Shown piece after piece: positions 26,723 to 36,877 of a DNA stretch of 64,000 nt (position 1 is its first letter; every line of letters starts with the position of its first letter). Below the pieces are notes generated by a model. That model saw only the letters and a program-made list of their open reading frames with translations. It was not told where the DNA came from and did not search any database. The stretch covers positions 124,001 to 188,000 of the forward strand of contig NZ_JACAOY010000010.1 of the NCBI RefSeq assembly GCF_013385985.1, in the 5' to 3' direction. Position numbers and translations under genes: made by a program. Origin of the DNA: Pseudomonas sp. B6002 (GTDB taxonomy: Bacteria > Pseudomonadota > Gammaproteobacteria > Pseudomonadales > Pseudomonadaceae).

Positions 26723-27137
26723 TGCCGTGCAACTCCTCGGGTGAACAGGCCAGGCACCAAGGAGCTGCTACGCTCAGATCGCCCAGATGGCGGCATCATC
26801 TAGCTTTTATCCGTCATCACGGCGTCTCACACCGACGTGACCATGCTCAGTAACGTCGCTCGCGTTCGATCACTTGTTTTGGCCGTTTTTAGCGGTGCAG
26901 ATCGGTAAAAACCGCAGTTTTGCCGTGGAAAAAATCTGTAAGCGACGTCACCGACACTGGATACGACCATCCCTGTACTGGATACGACGCCCCCTGTAGG
27001 CGTCAGATTTTCACTGGTACATGATCAGTCTCGACTCGTTTGCAAGGCACCGTGCCAGAGCTGTTGTCGCACGCACCAACCGCAACACCTATAAAGCGCG
27101 GCGAACGCCGCCAGAAAAAACACAGGAGTCTAGCCCC
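26723..27137. other. sdaB/cbcX divergent intergenic region
   Basis: This 415-bp gap separates the divergent sdaB and cbcX genes and must carry both promoters. The clearest feature is a 21-bp-spaced direct repeat at 26956-26988. No gene is visible. Confidence 0.6.
26956..26988. promoter_or_regulatory. 21-bp direct repeat, putative GbdR operator
   Basis: ACTGGATACGAC occurs at 26956-26967 and 26977-26988, exactly 21 bp (two helical turns) apart. The spacer CCCTGTA recurs after the second copy. Direct repeats on one helix face are typical of AraC-family sites, and the location between two expected GbdR targets supports this assignment, which remains inference. Confidence 0.6.
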
Positions 27138-28085
27138 ATGAAAGGTTCACCCTCGTTGTTGTTGGCCGCCATGTTGAGTCTGCCAGTCCTGGCGCACGCT
27201 GCAGAACCGGCACAATGTCAGACCGTCAACTTCTCCGATGTCGGCTGGACCGACATTACCGTCACGACCGCGACCACCAGCGAAGTCCTCAAGGGCCTGG
27301 GCTACAAGCCCCGCACCACGATGATTTCGGTGCCAGTGACCTACAAGTCCCTGGCTGACGGCAAGAACATGGACATCTTCCTCGGCAACTGGATGCCGAC
27401 CATGGAAAACGACATCAAGCAGTACCGTGATGCCGGCACCGTGGAAACCGTCCGCGCCAACCTCGAAAACGCCAAGTACACCCTGGCGGTGCCCGAGGCG
27501 CTGTACAACAAAGGCCTTAAAGATTTCGCCGATATCGCCAAATTCAAGGATGAGCTGGGCGGCAAGATCTACGGCATCGAGCCGGGTAACGACGGCAACC
27601 GCACCATCCAGACCCTCATCGACAAAGATGCCTTCGGCCTGAAAACCGCTGGCTTCAAAGTGGTCGAGTCCAGCGAAGCCGGGATGCTGTCGCAAGTGGA
27701 ACGCGCCACCAAGCGCGACCAGGCCATCGTGTTCCTCGGCTGGGAACCGCACCCGATGAACACCCGCTTCAAGATGAAGTACCTGACCGGGGGTGACGAT
27801 TCGTTCGGCCCCAACTACGGCCAGGCCACCATCTACACCAACACCCGCAAGGGTTACACCCAGGAATGCAGCAACGTTGGCCAGCTGCTGAAAAACCTGG
27901 TGTTCACCCTGAACATGGAAAGCACCCTGATGGGTAAAGTCCTGGACGACAAACAGAAACCCGACGTCGCCGCCAAGGCCTGGCTCAAGGCCAACCCGCA
28001 AGTGCTCGACACCTGGCTCGCCGGTGTCACCACCGTTGATGGCAAACCAGGTCTGGAGGCCGTTAAAGCTTATCTCGCCAAGTAA
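27138..28085 (+). CDS. cbcX: Choline/betaine ABC transporter, periplasmic binding protein
   Basis: CbcX (315 aa) binds choline and related quaternary amines in the periplasm. The signal peptide MKGSPSLLLAAMLSLPVLAHA is followed by an OpuAC-type fold with VNFSDVGWTDITVTTAT, FLGNWMPTMENDIK, GGKIYGIEPGNDGN and FLGWEPHPMN. The start at 27138 has AGGAG nine bases upstream; in-frame upstream codons are promoter sequence. It heads cbcXWV, and a strong hairpin follows its stop codon. CaiX is a clear paralogue. Confidence 0.94.
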   Translation: MKGSPSLLLAAMLSLPVLAHAAEPAQCQTVNFSDVGWTDITVTTATTSEVLKGLGYKPRTTMISVPVTYKSLADGKNMDIFLGNWMPTMENDIKQYRDAGTVETVRANLENAKYTLAVPEALYNKGLKDFADIAKFKDELGGKIYGIEPGNDGNRTIQTLIDKDAFGLKTAGFKVVESSEAGMLSQVERATKRDQAIVFLGWEPHPMNTRFKMKYLTGGDDSFGPNYGQATIYTNTRKGYTQECSNVGQLLKNLVFTLNMESTLMGKVLDDKQKPDVAAKAWLKANPQVLDTWLAGVTTVDGKPGLEAVKAYLAK

Positions 28086-28093
28086 TCGCTGAC

Positions 28094-28117
28094 CCCGGGG
28101 CGGTGCGCTGCCCCGGG
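28094..28117 (+). other. Intercistronic hairpin after cbcX
   Basis: CCCGGGGC-GGTGCGCT-GCCCCGGG forms a perfect 8-bp GC stem between cbcX and cbcW. It may act as partial attenuator or 3' stabiliser, giving excess binding protein over membrane components. Confidence 0.6.
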
Positions 28118-28151
28118 ATGTTTTCCCTTTCGCATGTGGACATTCACTACC

Positions 28152-28997
28152 ATGCTGACTGAACAGAAAATCCCACTAGGCCAGTACATCGCTGCCTTCG
28201 TCGAATGGTTGACCAAACACGGTGCCAACTACTTCGACGCAATTGCATCGACGCTGGAAACGATGATCCACGGCGTGACGTTTGCGCTGACCTGGTTCAA
28301 TCCGCTGGCATTGATCGGTCTGATTGCACTGCTGGCTCACTTCATTCAACGCAAATGGGGCCTGACTGTTTTTGTCATCGCCTCCTTCCTGCTGATCCTG
28401 AACCTGGGGTACTGGCAGGAAACCATGGAAACCCTCGCGCAGGTGTTGTTCGCCACCCTGGTCTGCGTGGTCATCGGCGTGCCGCTGGGCATTGTTGCCG
28501 CGCACAAACCGATGTTCTACACCATGATGCGGCCGGTGCTCGATCTGATGCAGACCGTACCGACCTTCGTCTACCTCATCCCTACCCTGACCCTCTTCGG
28601 GCTGGGTGTGGTGCCTGGGTTGATTTCCACGGTGGTGTTCGCGATTGCCGCGCCTATCCGCCTGACCTACCTGGGCATCCGAGACGTCCCGCAAGAATTG
28701 ATGGACGCCGGCAAGGCCTTTGGCTGCTCGCGCCGTCAGTTGCTCTCGCGCATTGAACTGCCCCACGCCATGCCGAGCATCGCTGCCGGCATTACCCAAT
28801 GCATCATGCTGTCGTTGTCGATGGTGGTGATCGCGGCCCTGGTCGGCGCCGACGGCCTCGGCAAACCGGTGGTCAACGCACTGAACACCGCCGACATCGC
28901 CCTGGGCTTTGAAGCCGGCCTGGCAATCGTGTTGCTGGCCATCATGCTCGACCGCATCTGCAAACAACCCGACGCCAAAGTAGGGGGTGATGCATGA
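28152..28997 (+). CDS. cbcW: Choline/betaine ABC transporter, permease
   Basis: CbcW (281 aa) is the inner-membrane permease, with about six helices and the binding-protein-dependent EAA-type loop around RDVPQELMDAGKAFGCSRRQ. I chose MLTEQKIPLGQYIAAFVEWL at 28152. An ATG six codons earlier is also possible; neither has a strong ribosome-binding site. The gene overlaps cbcV by four bases (ATGA), so the two are translationally coupled. Confidence 0.92.
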   Translation: MLTEQKIPLGQYIAAFVEWLTKHGANYFDAIASTLETMIHGVTFALTWFNPLALIGLIALLAHFIQRKWGLTVFVIASFLLILNLGYWQETMETLAQVLFATLVCVVIGVPLGIVAAHKPMFYTMMRPVLDLMQTVPTFVYLIPTLTLFGLGVVPGLISTVVFAIAAPIRLTYLGIRDVPQELMDAGKAFGCSRRQLLSRIELPHAMPSIAAGITQCIMLSLSMVVIAALVGADGLGKPVVNALNTADIALGFEAGLAIVLLAIMLDRICKQPDAKVGGDA

Positions 28998-30172
28998 GCA
29001 TTATCCGATTCGACAATGTCGATGTGATCTTCTCCAAGGACCCACGCGAAGCGCTCAAGCTGCTGGACCAGGGGATGCACCGCAACGAGATCCTGAAAAA
29101 GACCGGGCAGATTGTCGGCGTTGAAAAAGCCAGCCTGGACATCGAGAAAGGCGAGATCTGCGTGCTGATGGGCCTGTCGGGCTCGGGCAAGTCGAGCTTG
29201 CTGCGTTGCATCAACGGCCTCAACACCGTCAGCCGTGGCCAGTTGTTCGTGGAGCATGAAGGTCGCCAGATCGACATCGCCTCCTGCACCCCCGCCGAGC
29301 TGAAAATGATGCGCACCAAGCGCATTGCCATGGTGTTCCAGAAGTTCGCCCTGATGCCATGGCTGACGGTGCGCGAGAACATCAGTTTCGGCCTTGAGAT
29401 GCAGGGCCGTCCGGAGAAAGACCGGCGCAAGCTGGTGGATGAAAAACTCGAGCTGGTGGGCCTGACCCAGTGGCGCAACAAGAAGCCCGATGAACTCTCC
29501 GGTGGCATGCAGCAGCGCGTGGGCCTGGCCCGTGCACTGGCGATGGACGCCGACATCCTGCTGATGGACGAACCCTTCTCCGCCCTCGACCCGCTGATCC
29601 GCCAGGGCTTGCAGGACGAGCTGTTGGAACTGCAACGCAAGCTGAGCAAGACCATCGTGTTCGTGAGCCACGACCTCGACGAAGCACTCAAGCTCGGCAG
29701 CCGTATCGCGATCATGAAAGACGGCAAGATCATCCAGTACAGCGTGCCGGAAGAGATCGTGCTGAACCCGGCCGATGACTATGTGCGCACCTTCGTCGCC
29801 CATACCAACCCGCTGAACGTGCTGTGCGGCCGCAGCCTGATGCGCACCCTGGACAACTGCAAACGCGTCAACGGTTCAGTGTGCCTGGACCCGGGCGGCG
29901 ACTCGTGGCTGGACCTGGCCGAAGGCAACACCATCAAAGGTGCCCGCCAGAATGGCGCGGTGATGAACCTGCAGAACTGGGCGCCGGGGCAAGCGGTGGA
30001 AGGCCTGGGCCGGATACCGACGCTGGTGGATTCGAACATCGGCATGCGCGATGCGCTGCAGATTCGGTATCACACGGGGAACAAGCTGGTGTTGCATGAC
30101 AACAACCAGGTGGTGGGGATTCTGGGGGACAGCGAGCTGTACCACGCCTTGCTAGGCAAGAACCTGGGCTAA
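28994..30172 (+). CDS. cbcV: Choline/betaine ABC transporter, ATPase
   Basis: CbcV (392 aa) powers the transporter. Walker A GLSGSGKSSLLR, the ABC signature LSGGMQQRVGLARALA, Walker B ILLMDEPFSALDP and the switch His in VFVSHDLDEAL are all intact. The ~110-residue C-terminal extension resembles the CBS-type regulatory region of glycine-betaine ATPases. It overlaps cbcW by four bases. Confidence 0.94.
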   Translation: MSIIRFDNVDVIFSKDPREALKLLDQGMHRNEILKKTGQIVGVEKASLDIEKGEICVLMGLSGSGKSSLLRCINGLNTVSRGQLFVEHEGRQIDIASCTPAELKMMRTKRIAMVFQKFALMPWLTVRENISFGLEMQGRPEKDRRKLVDEKLELVGLTQWRNKKPDELSGGMQQRVGLARALAMDADILLMDEPFSALDPLIRQGLQDELLELQRKLSKTIVFVSHDLDEALKLGSRIAIMKDGKIIQYSVPEEIVLNPADDYVRTFVAHTNPLNVLCGRSLMRTLDNCKRVNGSVCLDPGGDSWLDLAEGNTIKGARQNGAVMNLQNWAPGQAVEGLGRIPTLVDSNIGMRDALQIRYHTGNKLVLHDNNQVVGILGDSELYHALLGKNLG

Positions 30173-30196
30173 ATCCAACTAAAGAAATGCGGTCGA

Positions 30197-30268
30197 TGTG
30201 GGAGCTGGCTTGCCTGCGATAGCGGTGGTGAATTCACCATTGCAATCGCAGGCAAGCCAGCTCCCACA
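30197..30268. repeat. REP pair (inverted)
   Basis: Arms TGTGGGAGCTGGCTTGCCTG and the complement separate the convergent cbcV and betT genes. Confidence 0.9.
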
Positions 30269-30328
30269 GTTGACCTCATTTCAATCATGAAACAGCGGCA
30301 CCAGTGACGGCGCCGCACAGCTCAATCA

Positions 30329-32320
30329 TCAGCTATAGACACGGCCAAGGAGCTGCCGATGGCTTTCAAACTGATCGAGCACGTCCCGGGTGATCTGTTC
30401 CTGGGTAAAGCCCATCAGGTCGTATTCCTGAGGTCCGTTGTGCAGGTAGACCTCGGCCCGGTAGTAACGGGTGCGCTCTTCCTCGGGCAGGTCGGTCGGT
30501 GCCGACGAGTAAGCATCCAGGCTCACTTCGTAGACAAACGGGTTGCCCTCTTCCATCTCGATCCGCACACCGATGCAACGCTTGGACTTGCCGAGCAAGG
30601 TCTGCACTTCGAGGCCCTGCTCACGCAGCGCGCTCGCGGCTTCTTCCAGCGCCGGCGTGACGTGCTTGTCCATGAAACGCTGCACAGTGCCTTGGCTCGG
30701 TTGCAGGTCCAGCGCAGTCAAACGCTCGCTGAAACCACGACGGCCACGCTCTGCCAGTTGCGCCTGCTCTTGTTCGATGGCCACGTCCTGGCGCATCGCC
30801 TTGTGCAAGCCAAACATGAAGAAAATCAGCACCACCGAGAACGGCAGCCCTGCCAGCACCACCATGGTTTGCATGGCTTCGAAGTTACCGGCAAACAGCA
30901 GGCCGATGGTCACCAGGGTGATCACCGCCGACCAGAAGATCCGCAGCCAGTGCGGCGCATCTTCGTCCACGTTGCCGCCTTTGCACGAAAGGTTGGCCAT
31001 CATCACCGCGCCGGAATCCGCCGGGGTCAGGAACAGCACGAAGCCTACGAAGATCGACACACCGATGACGATTTTCGACGCCGGGTAATGCTCAAGCAGT
31101 TGGTAAATGGCCATGGACGGTTGTTCCAGCGCCGTCTTGCCCAACTCCACCGCACCGTGGTTCAGCACCAGGTCCAGGGCCGAGTTGCCGAAGATCGACA
31201 GCCACGCCAGGGTGAAACCCAGTGGAATCAACAGCACGCCCGCCACCAGCTCACGCACCGTGCGACCACGGGAAATACGCGCGATGAACATGCCGACGAA
31301 TGGGGCCCAGGAAATCCACCACGCCCAGTAGAACAGGGTCCACAGGCCCATCCAGCGCTCGGTCTTGTCGGCGTCGCCTTCGTACACATAAAGGTCAAAG
31401 GTTTTCAGCACCAGGCCGTTCATGTAGTCGCCGATGTTCTGCACAAAGCCGTTGAGCAAGTGCAGGGTCGGACCGAACAGCAGCACAAAGATCAGCAAGC
31501 CGCTGAACAGCACGATGTTGAGGTTGGACAGGCGGCGAATGCCGTTCTCCACACCCGACACGGCGGCGATGGTCGCCACGGTGCTCATCACGATGATCAC
31601 GATCAGCAGGTTGGTGTTGCTGTGCTGCATGCCGAACAGGTTTTCCAACCCCGACGACACCTGCATCGAGCCAATGCCCAGGTTGGTCACCAGGCCCAGC
31701 AGGGTCACGAACATGCCGAAGCCGTCCACCGCGTGACCGGCCGCACCTTTCACCCAACGCTCGCCCACCAGTGGGTAGAGTGCCGAGCGCAAGGCCAGCG
31801 GTTGGTTGTGGCGGTACGCAAAGTACGCCACGGCCAGGCCGACCAGGGCGTAGATCGCCCAGCCATGCAGGCCCCAGTGCAGGAAGGTCAGTTGCAGCGC
31901 CTGGCGCGCGGCGCCGTTGCTGGCGGCGGCGCCTTCAGGCGGGTTGAAGTAGTGGTCCAGAGGCTCGGACGCACCGAAGTACAGCAGCGAGATGCCGATG
32001 CCGGACGAGAACAGCATGCCGGCCCAGGCGCCGTAGCTGAAGTCCGGGGTGTCGTCCTTGCTGCCCAGTTTCAACTTGCCGTAGGACGAAAACGCCAGGC
32101 CCACCACAAACACGAGGTAGGCGGCGATGACCACCATGTAGTACCAGCCGAAGCTTTTGGAAAGCCAGGCCTGTGCAACGCCGAGCATGCGCCCGGCCTC
32201 CTGCGGGGCGATGATCAGAATGGCGGTCAACAACAGAATCAGCGCGGTGGAGGTGTAGAACACCCAACCGTTGACCCGGACCTTTTCCGGCGGGGTCTTT
32301 ATAAGAGAGGCAGAACTCAT
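30329..32320 (-). CDS. betT: BCCT-family high-affinity choline transporter
   Basis: This 663-aa proton- or sodium-coupled choline symporter has twelve hydrophobic helices. The BCCT tryptophan-rich segment is visible in LWTLFYWAWWISWAPFVGMF. A cytoplasmic C-terminal tail of about 150 residues (ERLTALDLQPSQGTVQRFMD onward) is typical of osmotically regulated BetT. The start at 32320 (MSSASLIKTPPEKVRVNG) has GGAG upstream; upstream in-frame codons are leader sequence. It is divergent from betIBA, and BetI presumably controls both. Confidence 0.94.
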   Translation of the reverse strand: MSSASLIKTPPEKVRVNGWVFYTSTALILLLTAILIIAPQEAGRMLGVAQAWLSKSFGWYYMVVIAAYLVFVVGLAFSSYGKLKLGSKDDTPDFSYGAWAGMLFSSGIGISLLYFGASEPLDHYFNPPEGAAASNGAARQALQLTFLHWGLHGWAIYALVGLAVAYFAYRHNQPLALRSALYPLVGERWVKGAAGHAVDGFGMFVTLLGLVTNLGIGSMQVSSGLENLFGMQHSNTNLLIVIIVMSTVATIAAVSGVENGIRRLSNLNIVLFSGLLIFVLLFGPTLHLLNGFVQNIGDYMNGLVLKTFDLYVYEGDADKTERWMGLWTLFYWAWWISWAPFVGMFIARISRGRTVRELVAGVLLIPLGFTLAWLSIFGNSALDLVLNHGAVELGKTALEQPSMAIYQLLEHYPASKIVIGVSIFVGFVLFLTPADSGAVMMANLSCKGGNVDEDAPHWLRIFWSAVITLVTIGLLFAGNFEAMQTMVVLAGLPFSVVLIFFMFGLHKAMRQDVAIEQEQAQLAERGRRGFSERLTALDLQPSQGTVQRFMDKHVTPALEEAASALREQGLEVQTLLGKSKRCIGVRIEMEEGNPFVYEVSLDAYSSAPTDLPEEERTRYYRAEVYLHNGPQEYDLMGFTQEQITRDVLDQFESHRQLLGRVYS

Positions 32321-32654
32321 GGCGCAGATGCTCCGGGCAGTGCGAGAGAGAAACACAAGGCAACGGTTATCCCGGGACATCGATTTTTCGGCAGTCGACG
32401 GACGGGTGTTATAAAGACACCCCGAAAATTCCTGAACCCCGCCGAAGCGGTGGCCAGGCCCTGATACGGCCTGTTTCAAGGATTTTTGCAGGTGTCAGAT
32501 GTCGCGGCCCATTTGTAGGAAATACCTGTAGGCAGCGACCATTTGTCGCAGATCTTATTCTTTGTTGATTGAACGTTCAATCAAAACAAAATAGACTGGC
32601 CATCAAGCCGACGGACGTTTATCGCCCATCGGCAGGCCTAAGGAGAGGTGCTAC
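32321..32654. promoter_or_regulatory. betT/betI divergent promoter region
   Basis: This 334-bp gap drives betT leftward and betIBA rightward. It contains the BetI palindrome at 32565-32584. No gene is present. Confidence 0.7.
32565..32584. promoter_or_regulatory. BetI operator
   Basis: TTGATTGAACGTTCAATCAA is a perfect 20-bp palindrome 71 bp before betI. It matches the known BetI-type site that represses bet genes until choline or betaine aldehyde is present. Confidence 0.9.
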
Positions 32655-33248
32655 ATGCCCAAGGTCGGTATGCAACCCATACGCCGCCAGCAGTTGATCG
32701 AAGCCACGTTGACGGCCATCGATCAGGTCGGGATGGGGGATGCCAGCATTGCGCTGATCGCCCGCTTGGCCGGCGTCTCGAACGGCATCATCAGTCACTA
32801 CTTTCAGGACAAGAACGGCCTGATCGCAGCGACGATGCGTTACCTGATGAACGCGCTGATCGACAACGTCCACGAACGCAGGCGTGCCCTGAAGGATGAC
32901 AGCCCACGGGCGCACCTCCAGGTGATTATCGAAGGCAACTTCGACGCCAGCCAGGTCAACGGCCCGGCAATGAAAACCTGGTTGGCTTTTTGGGCCACCA
33001 GCATGCACCACCCGTCATTGCACAGGTTGCAGCGGATCAACGATCAACGTCTGTATTCCAACCTGTGCTGCCAGTTTCGCCGAGTGCTGCCGCTGCCCCG
33101 CGCACGCAAAGCAGCCCGAGGCCTGGCGGCCCTGATCGACGGTTTGTGGTTGCGCGGCGCCCTGTCGGGAGACGCTTTCGACACGGAGCAGGCGCAACGG
33201 ATCGCTTACGAATACATGGATTTCCAATTGGCCATGCAGGTGAGTTAG
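32655..33248 (+). CDS. betI: TetR-family choline-responsive repressor
   Basis: BetI (197 aa) has a TetR HTH at about residues 28-48 ([20 protein letters not shown]) and a ligand-binding C-terminal domain ([19 protein letters not shown]). AGGAGAGG precedes the ATG. It opens betIBA and should repress itself and the divergent betT through the palindrome upstream. Confidence 0.95.
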   Translation: MPKVGMQPIRRQQLIEATLTAIDQVGMGDASIALIARLAGVSNGIISHYFQDKNGLIAATMRYLMNALIDNVHERRRALKDDSPRAHLQVIIEGNFDASQVNGPAMKTWLAFWATSMHHPSLHRLQRINDQRLYSNLCCQFRRVLPLPRARKAARGLAALIDGLWLRGALSGDAFDTEQAQRIAYEYMDFQLAMQVS

Positions 33249-33358
33249 AGCACACATAACCGCTCAACCCCTGAACTGCTGTCGCTCAGTGTTGCCACAC
33301 CCTTATGGCCCACTGTTCGGCGGTTAACGCCAACCACTTATGCACTTGCGAGGACTTT

Positions 33359-34831
33359 ATGGCCCGTTTCGAACTGCAAAAACTCTACATTGACGGCGGC
33401 TACAGCGACGCTGGCAGCGATGCCACCTTCGACGCCATCAACCCGGCTAACGGTGAAGTTCTCGCCCAAGTGCAACGCGCGACGAAAGAAGACGTTGAAC
33501 GTGCCGTGGTCAGCGCCGAAAAGGGCCAGAAAATCTGGGCCGCGATGACCGCCATGGAGCGTTCGCGCATCCTGCGCCGTGCCGTCGACATCCTGCGCGA
33601 GCGCAACGACGAGTTGGCCGCCCTGGAAACCCTGGACACCGGTAAAGCCTTCTCCGAAACCAAGTACGTCGACATCGTCACCGGCGCCGACGTACTGGAA
33701 TACTACGCAGGCCTGGTGCCCGCCATCGAAGGCGAGCAGATTCCGCTGCGTGACACCTCCTTCGTCTACACCCGTCGCGAGCCGCTGGGCGTGGTCGCCG
33801 GTATCGGCGCATGGAACTACCCGATCCAGATCGCCCTGTGGAAATCCGCACCGGCCCTGGCCGCCGGCAACGCGATGATCTTCAAGCCAAGCGAAGTCAC
33901 TTCGCTGACCACCCTGAAACTGGCCGAGATCTACACCGAAGCCGGCGTTCCGGCGGGCGTGTTCAACGTACTGACCGGCAGCGGCCGTGAAGTCGGCACC
34001 TGGCTGACCGAGCACCCGCGCATCGAGAAAGTCTCGTTCACCGGCGGCACCGACACCGGCAAGAAAGTCATGGCCAGCGCGTCGAGCTCCTCGCTCAAAG
34101 ACGTGACCATGGAACTGGGCGGCAAGTCCCCGCTGATCATCTTCGACGACGCCGACCTCGACCGCGCCGCCGACACCGCGATGATGGCCAACTTCTACAG
34201 CTCCGGCCAGGTCTGCACCAACGGCACCCGTGTGTTCGTACCCAAGCACCTGCAAGCGGCGTTTGAAGCCAAGATTGCTGAACGTGTTGCGCGCATTCGC
34301 ATCGGCAACCCGGAAGACGAAAACACCAACTTCGGCCCGCTGGTCAGCTTCCAACACATGGAAAGCGTGCTGGGCTACATCGCCAAGGGCAAAGAGCAAG
34401 GCGCCCGCCTGCTGTGCGGTGGCGATCGCCTGACCGACGGCGACTTCGCCAAAGGCGCCTTCGTGGCCCCGACCGTGTTCACCGACTGCACTGACGACAT
34501 GACCATCGTGCGTGAAGAAATCTTCGGCCCAGTCATGGCGATCCTGACCTACGAAACCGAAGAAGAAGTGATCCGCCGCGCCAACGACACCGACTTCGGC
34601 CTGGCCGCTGGCCTGGTGACCAAGGACTTGAACCGCGCCCACCGCGTGATTCATCAGCTGGAAGCGGGTATCTGCTGGATCAACGCCTGGGGCGAGTCCG
34701 ACGCGAAGATGCCGGTCGGTGGCTACAAGCAGTCGGGTGTTGGCCGTGAGAACGGTATCAGCTCGCTGAACAACTTCACCCGCATCAAATCGGTACAGGT
34801 TGAGCTGGGCGATTACGCCTCGGTGTTCTGA
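33359..34831 (+). CDS. betB: Betaine aldehyde dehydrogenase
   Basis: This 490-aa NAD(P)+-dependent aldehyde dehydrogenase converts betaine aldehyde to glycine betaine. The catalytic Glu ([11 protein letters not shown]) and Cys ([11 protein letters not shown]) motifs and the cofactor segment [12 protein letters not shown] are present. The start [14 protein letters not shown] at 33359 has GAGGA seven bases upstream and gives the usual family length; upstream codons are untranslated. Confidence 0.96.
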   Translation: MARFELQKLYIDGGYSDAGSDATFDAINPANGEVLAQVQRATKEDVERAVVSAEKGQKIWAAMTAMERSRILRRAVDILRERNDELAALETLDTGKAFSETKYVDIVTGADVLEYYAGLVPAIEGEQIPLRDTSFVYTRREPLGVVAGIGAWNYPIQIALWKSAPALAAGNAMIFKPSEVTSLTTLKLAEIYTEAGVPAGVFNVLTGSGREVGTWLTEHPRIEKVSFTGGTDTGKKVMASASSSSLKDVTMELGGKSPLIIFDDADLDRAADTAMMANFYSSGQVCTNGTRVFVPKHLQAAFEAKIAERVARIRIGNPEDENTNFGPLVSFQHMESVLGYIAKGKEQGARLLCGGDRLTDGDFAKGAFVAPTVFTDCTDDMTIVREEIFGPVMAILTYETEEEVIRRANDTDFGLAAGLVTKDLNRAHRVIHQLEAGICWINAWGESDAKMPVGGYKQSGVGRENGISSLNNFTRIKSVQVELGDYASVF

Positions 34832-34864
34832 TACCCCGAGTGTTGTGTTGCCTGTGAGGCCCCT

Positions 34865-34930
34865 ATCGCAGGCAAGCCAGCTCCCACATTTGGAATGCGT
34901 TCCCCTGTGGGAGCCGGGCTTGCCCGCGAT
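34865..34930. repeat. REP arms, reverse order
   Basis: ATCGCAGGCAAGCCAGCTCC and GTGGGAGCCGGGCTTGCCCG arms fill most of the betB-betA gap. Confidence 0.85.
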
Positions 34931-34968
34931 GAGGCCCGACCTGACTATCTCAAAAGAGGGTGCATCCA

Positions 34969-36663
34969 ATGTCCCAAGAATACGATTACATCATTGTGGG
35001 TGCCGGCTCCGCCGGTAACACCCTGGCGACCCGTCTGACCGAAGACGAAGGCGTCACTGTTCTGCTGCTGGAAGCCGGTGGCCCCGACTACCGTTTCGAC
35101 TTCCGCACGCAAATGCCCGCCGCCCTGGCGTTCCCGCTGCAAGGCCGCCGCTACAACTGGGCCTACGAGACCGATCCAGAGCCACACATGGACGGCCGCC
35201 GTATGGAATGCGGTCGCGGCAAGGGCCTGGGTGGTTCTTCGCTGATCAACGGCATGTGCTACATCCGTGGCAACGCGATGGACTACGACGGCTGGGCGAA
35301 ACTGCCAGGCCTGGAAAACTGGACCTACCTGGACTGCCTGCCGTACTTCCGCAAGGCCGAAACCCGCGACATCGGCCCGAACGACTGGCACGGCGGCGAC
35401 GGCCCGGTCAGCGTGACCACGCCAAAAGCCGGCAACAACCCGCTGTTCCACGCGATGGTTGAAGCCGGCGTACAGGCCGGTTACCCGCGTACCGAAGACT
35501 TGAACGGCTACCAGCAAGAAGGCTTCGGCCCGATGGACCGTACCGTCACGCCGAAGGGCCGTCGCGCCAGCACCGCGCGCGGTTACCTGGACACCGCCAA
35601 GAAGCGCTCCACGCTGACCATCGTCACCCACGCCCTCAGCGACAAAGTACTGTTTGAAGGCAAGCGTGCCGTTGGCGTGCGTTACCTGATCGGCGCTGCC
35701 GAAGAGCGCGTTGAAGCCCGTGCACGCAAGGAAGTCATCGTGTGCAGCGGTGCAATCGGTTCGCCGCAACTGCTGCAACGCTCCGGTGTTGGCCCGTCCA
35801 AGCTGCTGGAAAGCCTCGACATCCCGGTGGTCCACGACCTGCCAGGCGTCGGCGAAAACCTGCAGGATCACCTTGAGCTGTACCTGCAATACGCTTGCAC
35901 CCAACCGGTGTCGCTGTACCCGTCGCTGCTCTGGTACAACCAGCCGGCGATTGGTGCCGAGTGGCTGTTCAACGGCACCGGCATCGGCGCCAGCAACCAG
36001 TTCGAAGCGGGCGGTTTCATCCGTACCCGTGAAGAATTCGAATGGCCGAACATCCAGTACCACTTCCTGCCGGTGGCGATTAACTACAACGGCAGCAACG
36101 GTGTGCAAGAGCACGGCTTCCAGGCGCACATGGGTTCCATGCGTTCGCCAAGCCGTGGCCGCATCCAACTGAAGTCGAAGAACCCTCGGGACTACCCGAG
36201 CATCCTCTTCAACTACATGGCCACCGAGCAGGACTGGCAAGAATTCCGCGACGGCATCCGCCTGACCCGTGAAATCATGCAACAGCCGGCGCTGGATCAA
36301 TACCGCGGCCGTGAAATCAGCCCGGGCATTGACGTGCAAACCGATGAGCAGCTGGACAAGTTCATCCGCGAGCACGCCGAAACCGCGTTCCACCCGTCCT
36401 GCTCGTGCAAGATGGGCACCGACGACATGGCGGTGGTGGATGGCGAGGGCCGCGTGCATGGCATGCAGGGCCTGCGTGTGGTGGATGCGTCAATCATGCC
36501 GATCATCACCACCGGCAACCTGAACGCGCCAACGATCATGATCGCCGAGAAAATCGCCGACAAGATCCGTGGCCGCCAGCCGCTGCCGCGCAGCACCGCC
36601 GACTACTACGTGGCCGGCGATGCGCCGGTGCGTGGCAAGCCGCTGCGTGAAATCGCGCAGTAA
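34969..36663 (+). CDS. betA: Choline dehydrogenase
   Basis: BetA (564 aa) is a GMC-family FAD enzyme that oxidises choline to betaine aldehyde at the membrane. The N-terminal FAD site [17 protein letters not shown], the GMC signature around [19 protein letters not shown], and the catalytic His in [11 protein letters not shown] are visible. I prefer ATG 34969 with AGAGGG eight bases before it; a GTG three codons upstream is the alternative. Confidence 0.96.
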   Translation: MSQEYDYIIVGAGSAGNTLATRLTEDEGVTVLLLEAGGPDYRFDFRTQMPAALAFPLQGRRYNWAYETDPEPHMDGRRMECGRGKGLGGSSLINGMCYIRGNAMDYDGWAKLPGLENWTYLDCLPYFRKAETRDIGPNDWHGGDGPVSVTTPKAGNNPLFHAMVEAGVQAGYPRTEDLNGYQQEGFGPMDRTVTPKGRRASTARGYLDTAKKRSTLTIVTHALSDKVLFEGKRAVGVRYLIGAAEERVEARARKEVIVCSGAIGSPQLLQRSGVGPSKLLESLDIPVVHDLPGVGENLQDHLELYLQYACTQPVSLYPSLLWYNQPAIGAEWLFNGTGIGASNQFEAGGFIRTREEFEWPNIQYHFLPVAINYNGSNGVQEHGFQAHMGSMRSPSRGRIQLKSKNPRDYPSILFNYMATEQDWQEFRDGIRLTREIMQQPALDQYRGREISPGIDVQTDEQLDKFIREHAETAFHPSCSCKMGTDDMAVVDGEGRVHGMQGLRVVDASIMPIITTGNLNAPTIMIAEKIADKIRGRQPLPRSTADYYVAGDAPVRGKPLREIAQ

Positions 36664-36684
36664 CTGATACACCGCGGCGCTCCC

Positions 36685-36764
36685 ATCGCAGGCAAGCCAG
36701 CTCCCACACCGACCGAGTTCGTCTGAACAACTCGATCACCTGTGGGAGCCGGGCTTGCCCGCGA
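36685..36764. repeat. REP arms, reverse order
   Basis: ATCGCAGGCAAGCCAGCTCC and GTGGGAGCCGGGCTTGCCCG arms occur between betA and the tldD-like gene. Confidence 0.85.
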
Positions 36765-36877
36765 TGAGGCCCGACCAGACGCCGAAAAACCACCCGCCTA
36801 CACTTTCCTTGATCAGCTCCCAGCCCAGGCCTACTCTGTTTGCCTGCCCGCGCCGAGCCGCCCACAAGGAAGGCCCC

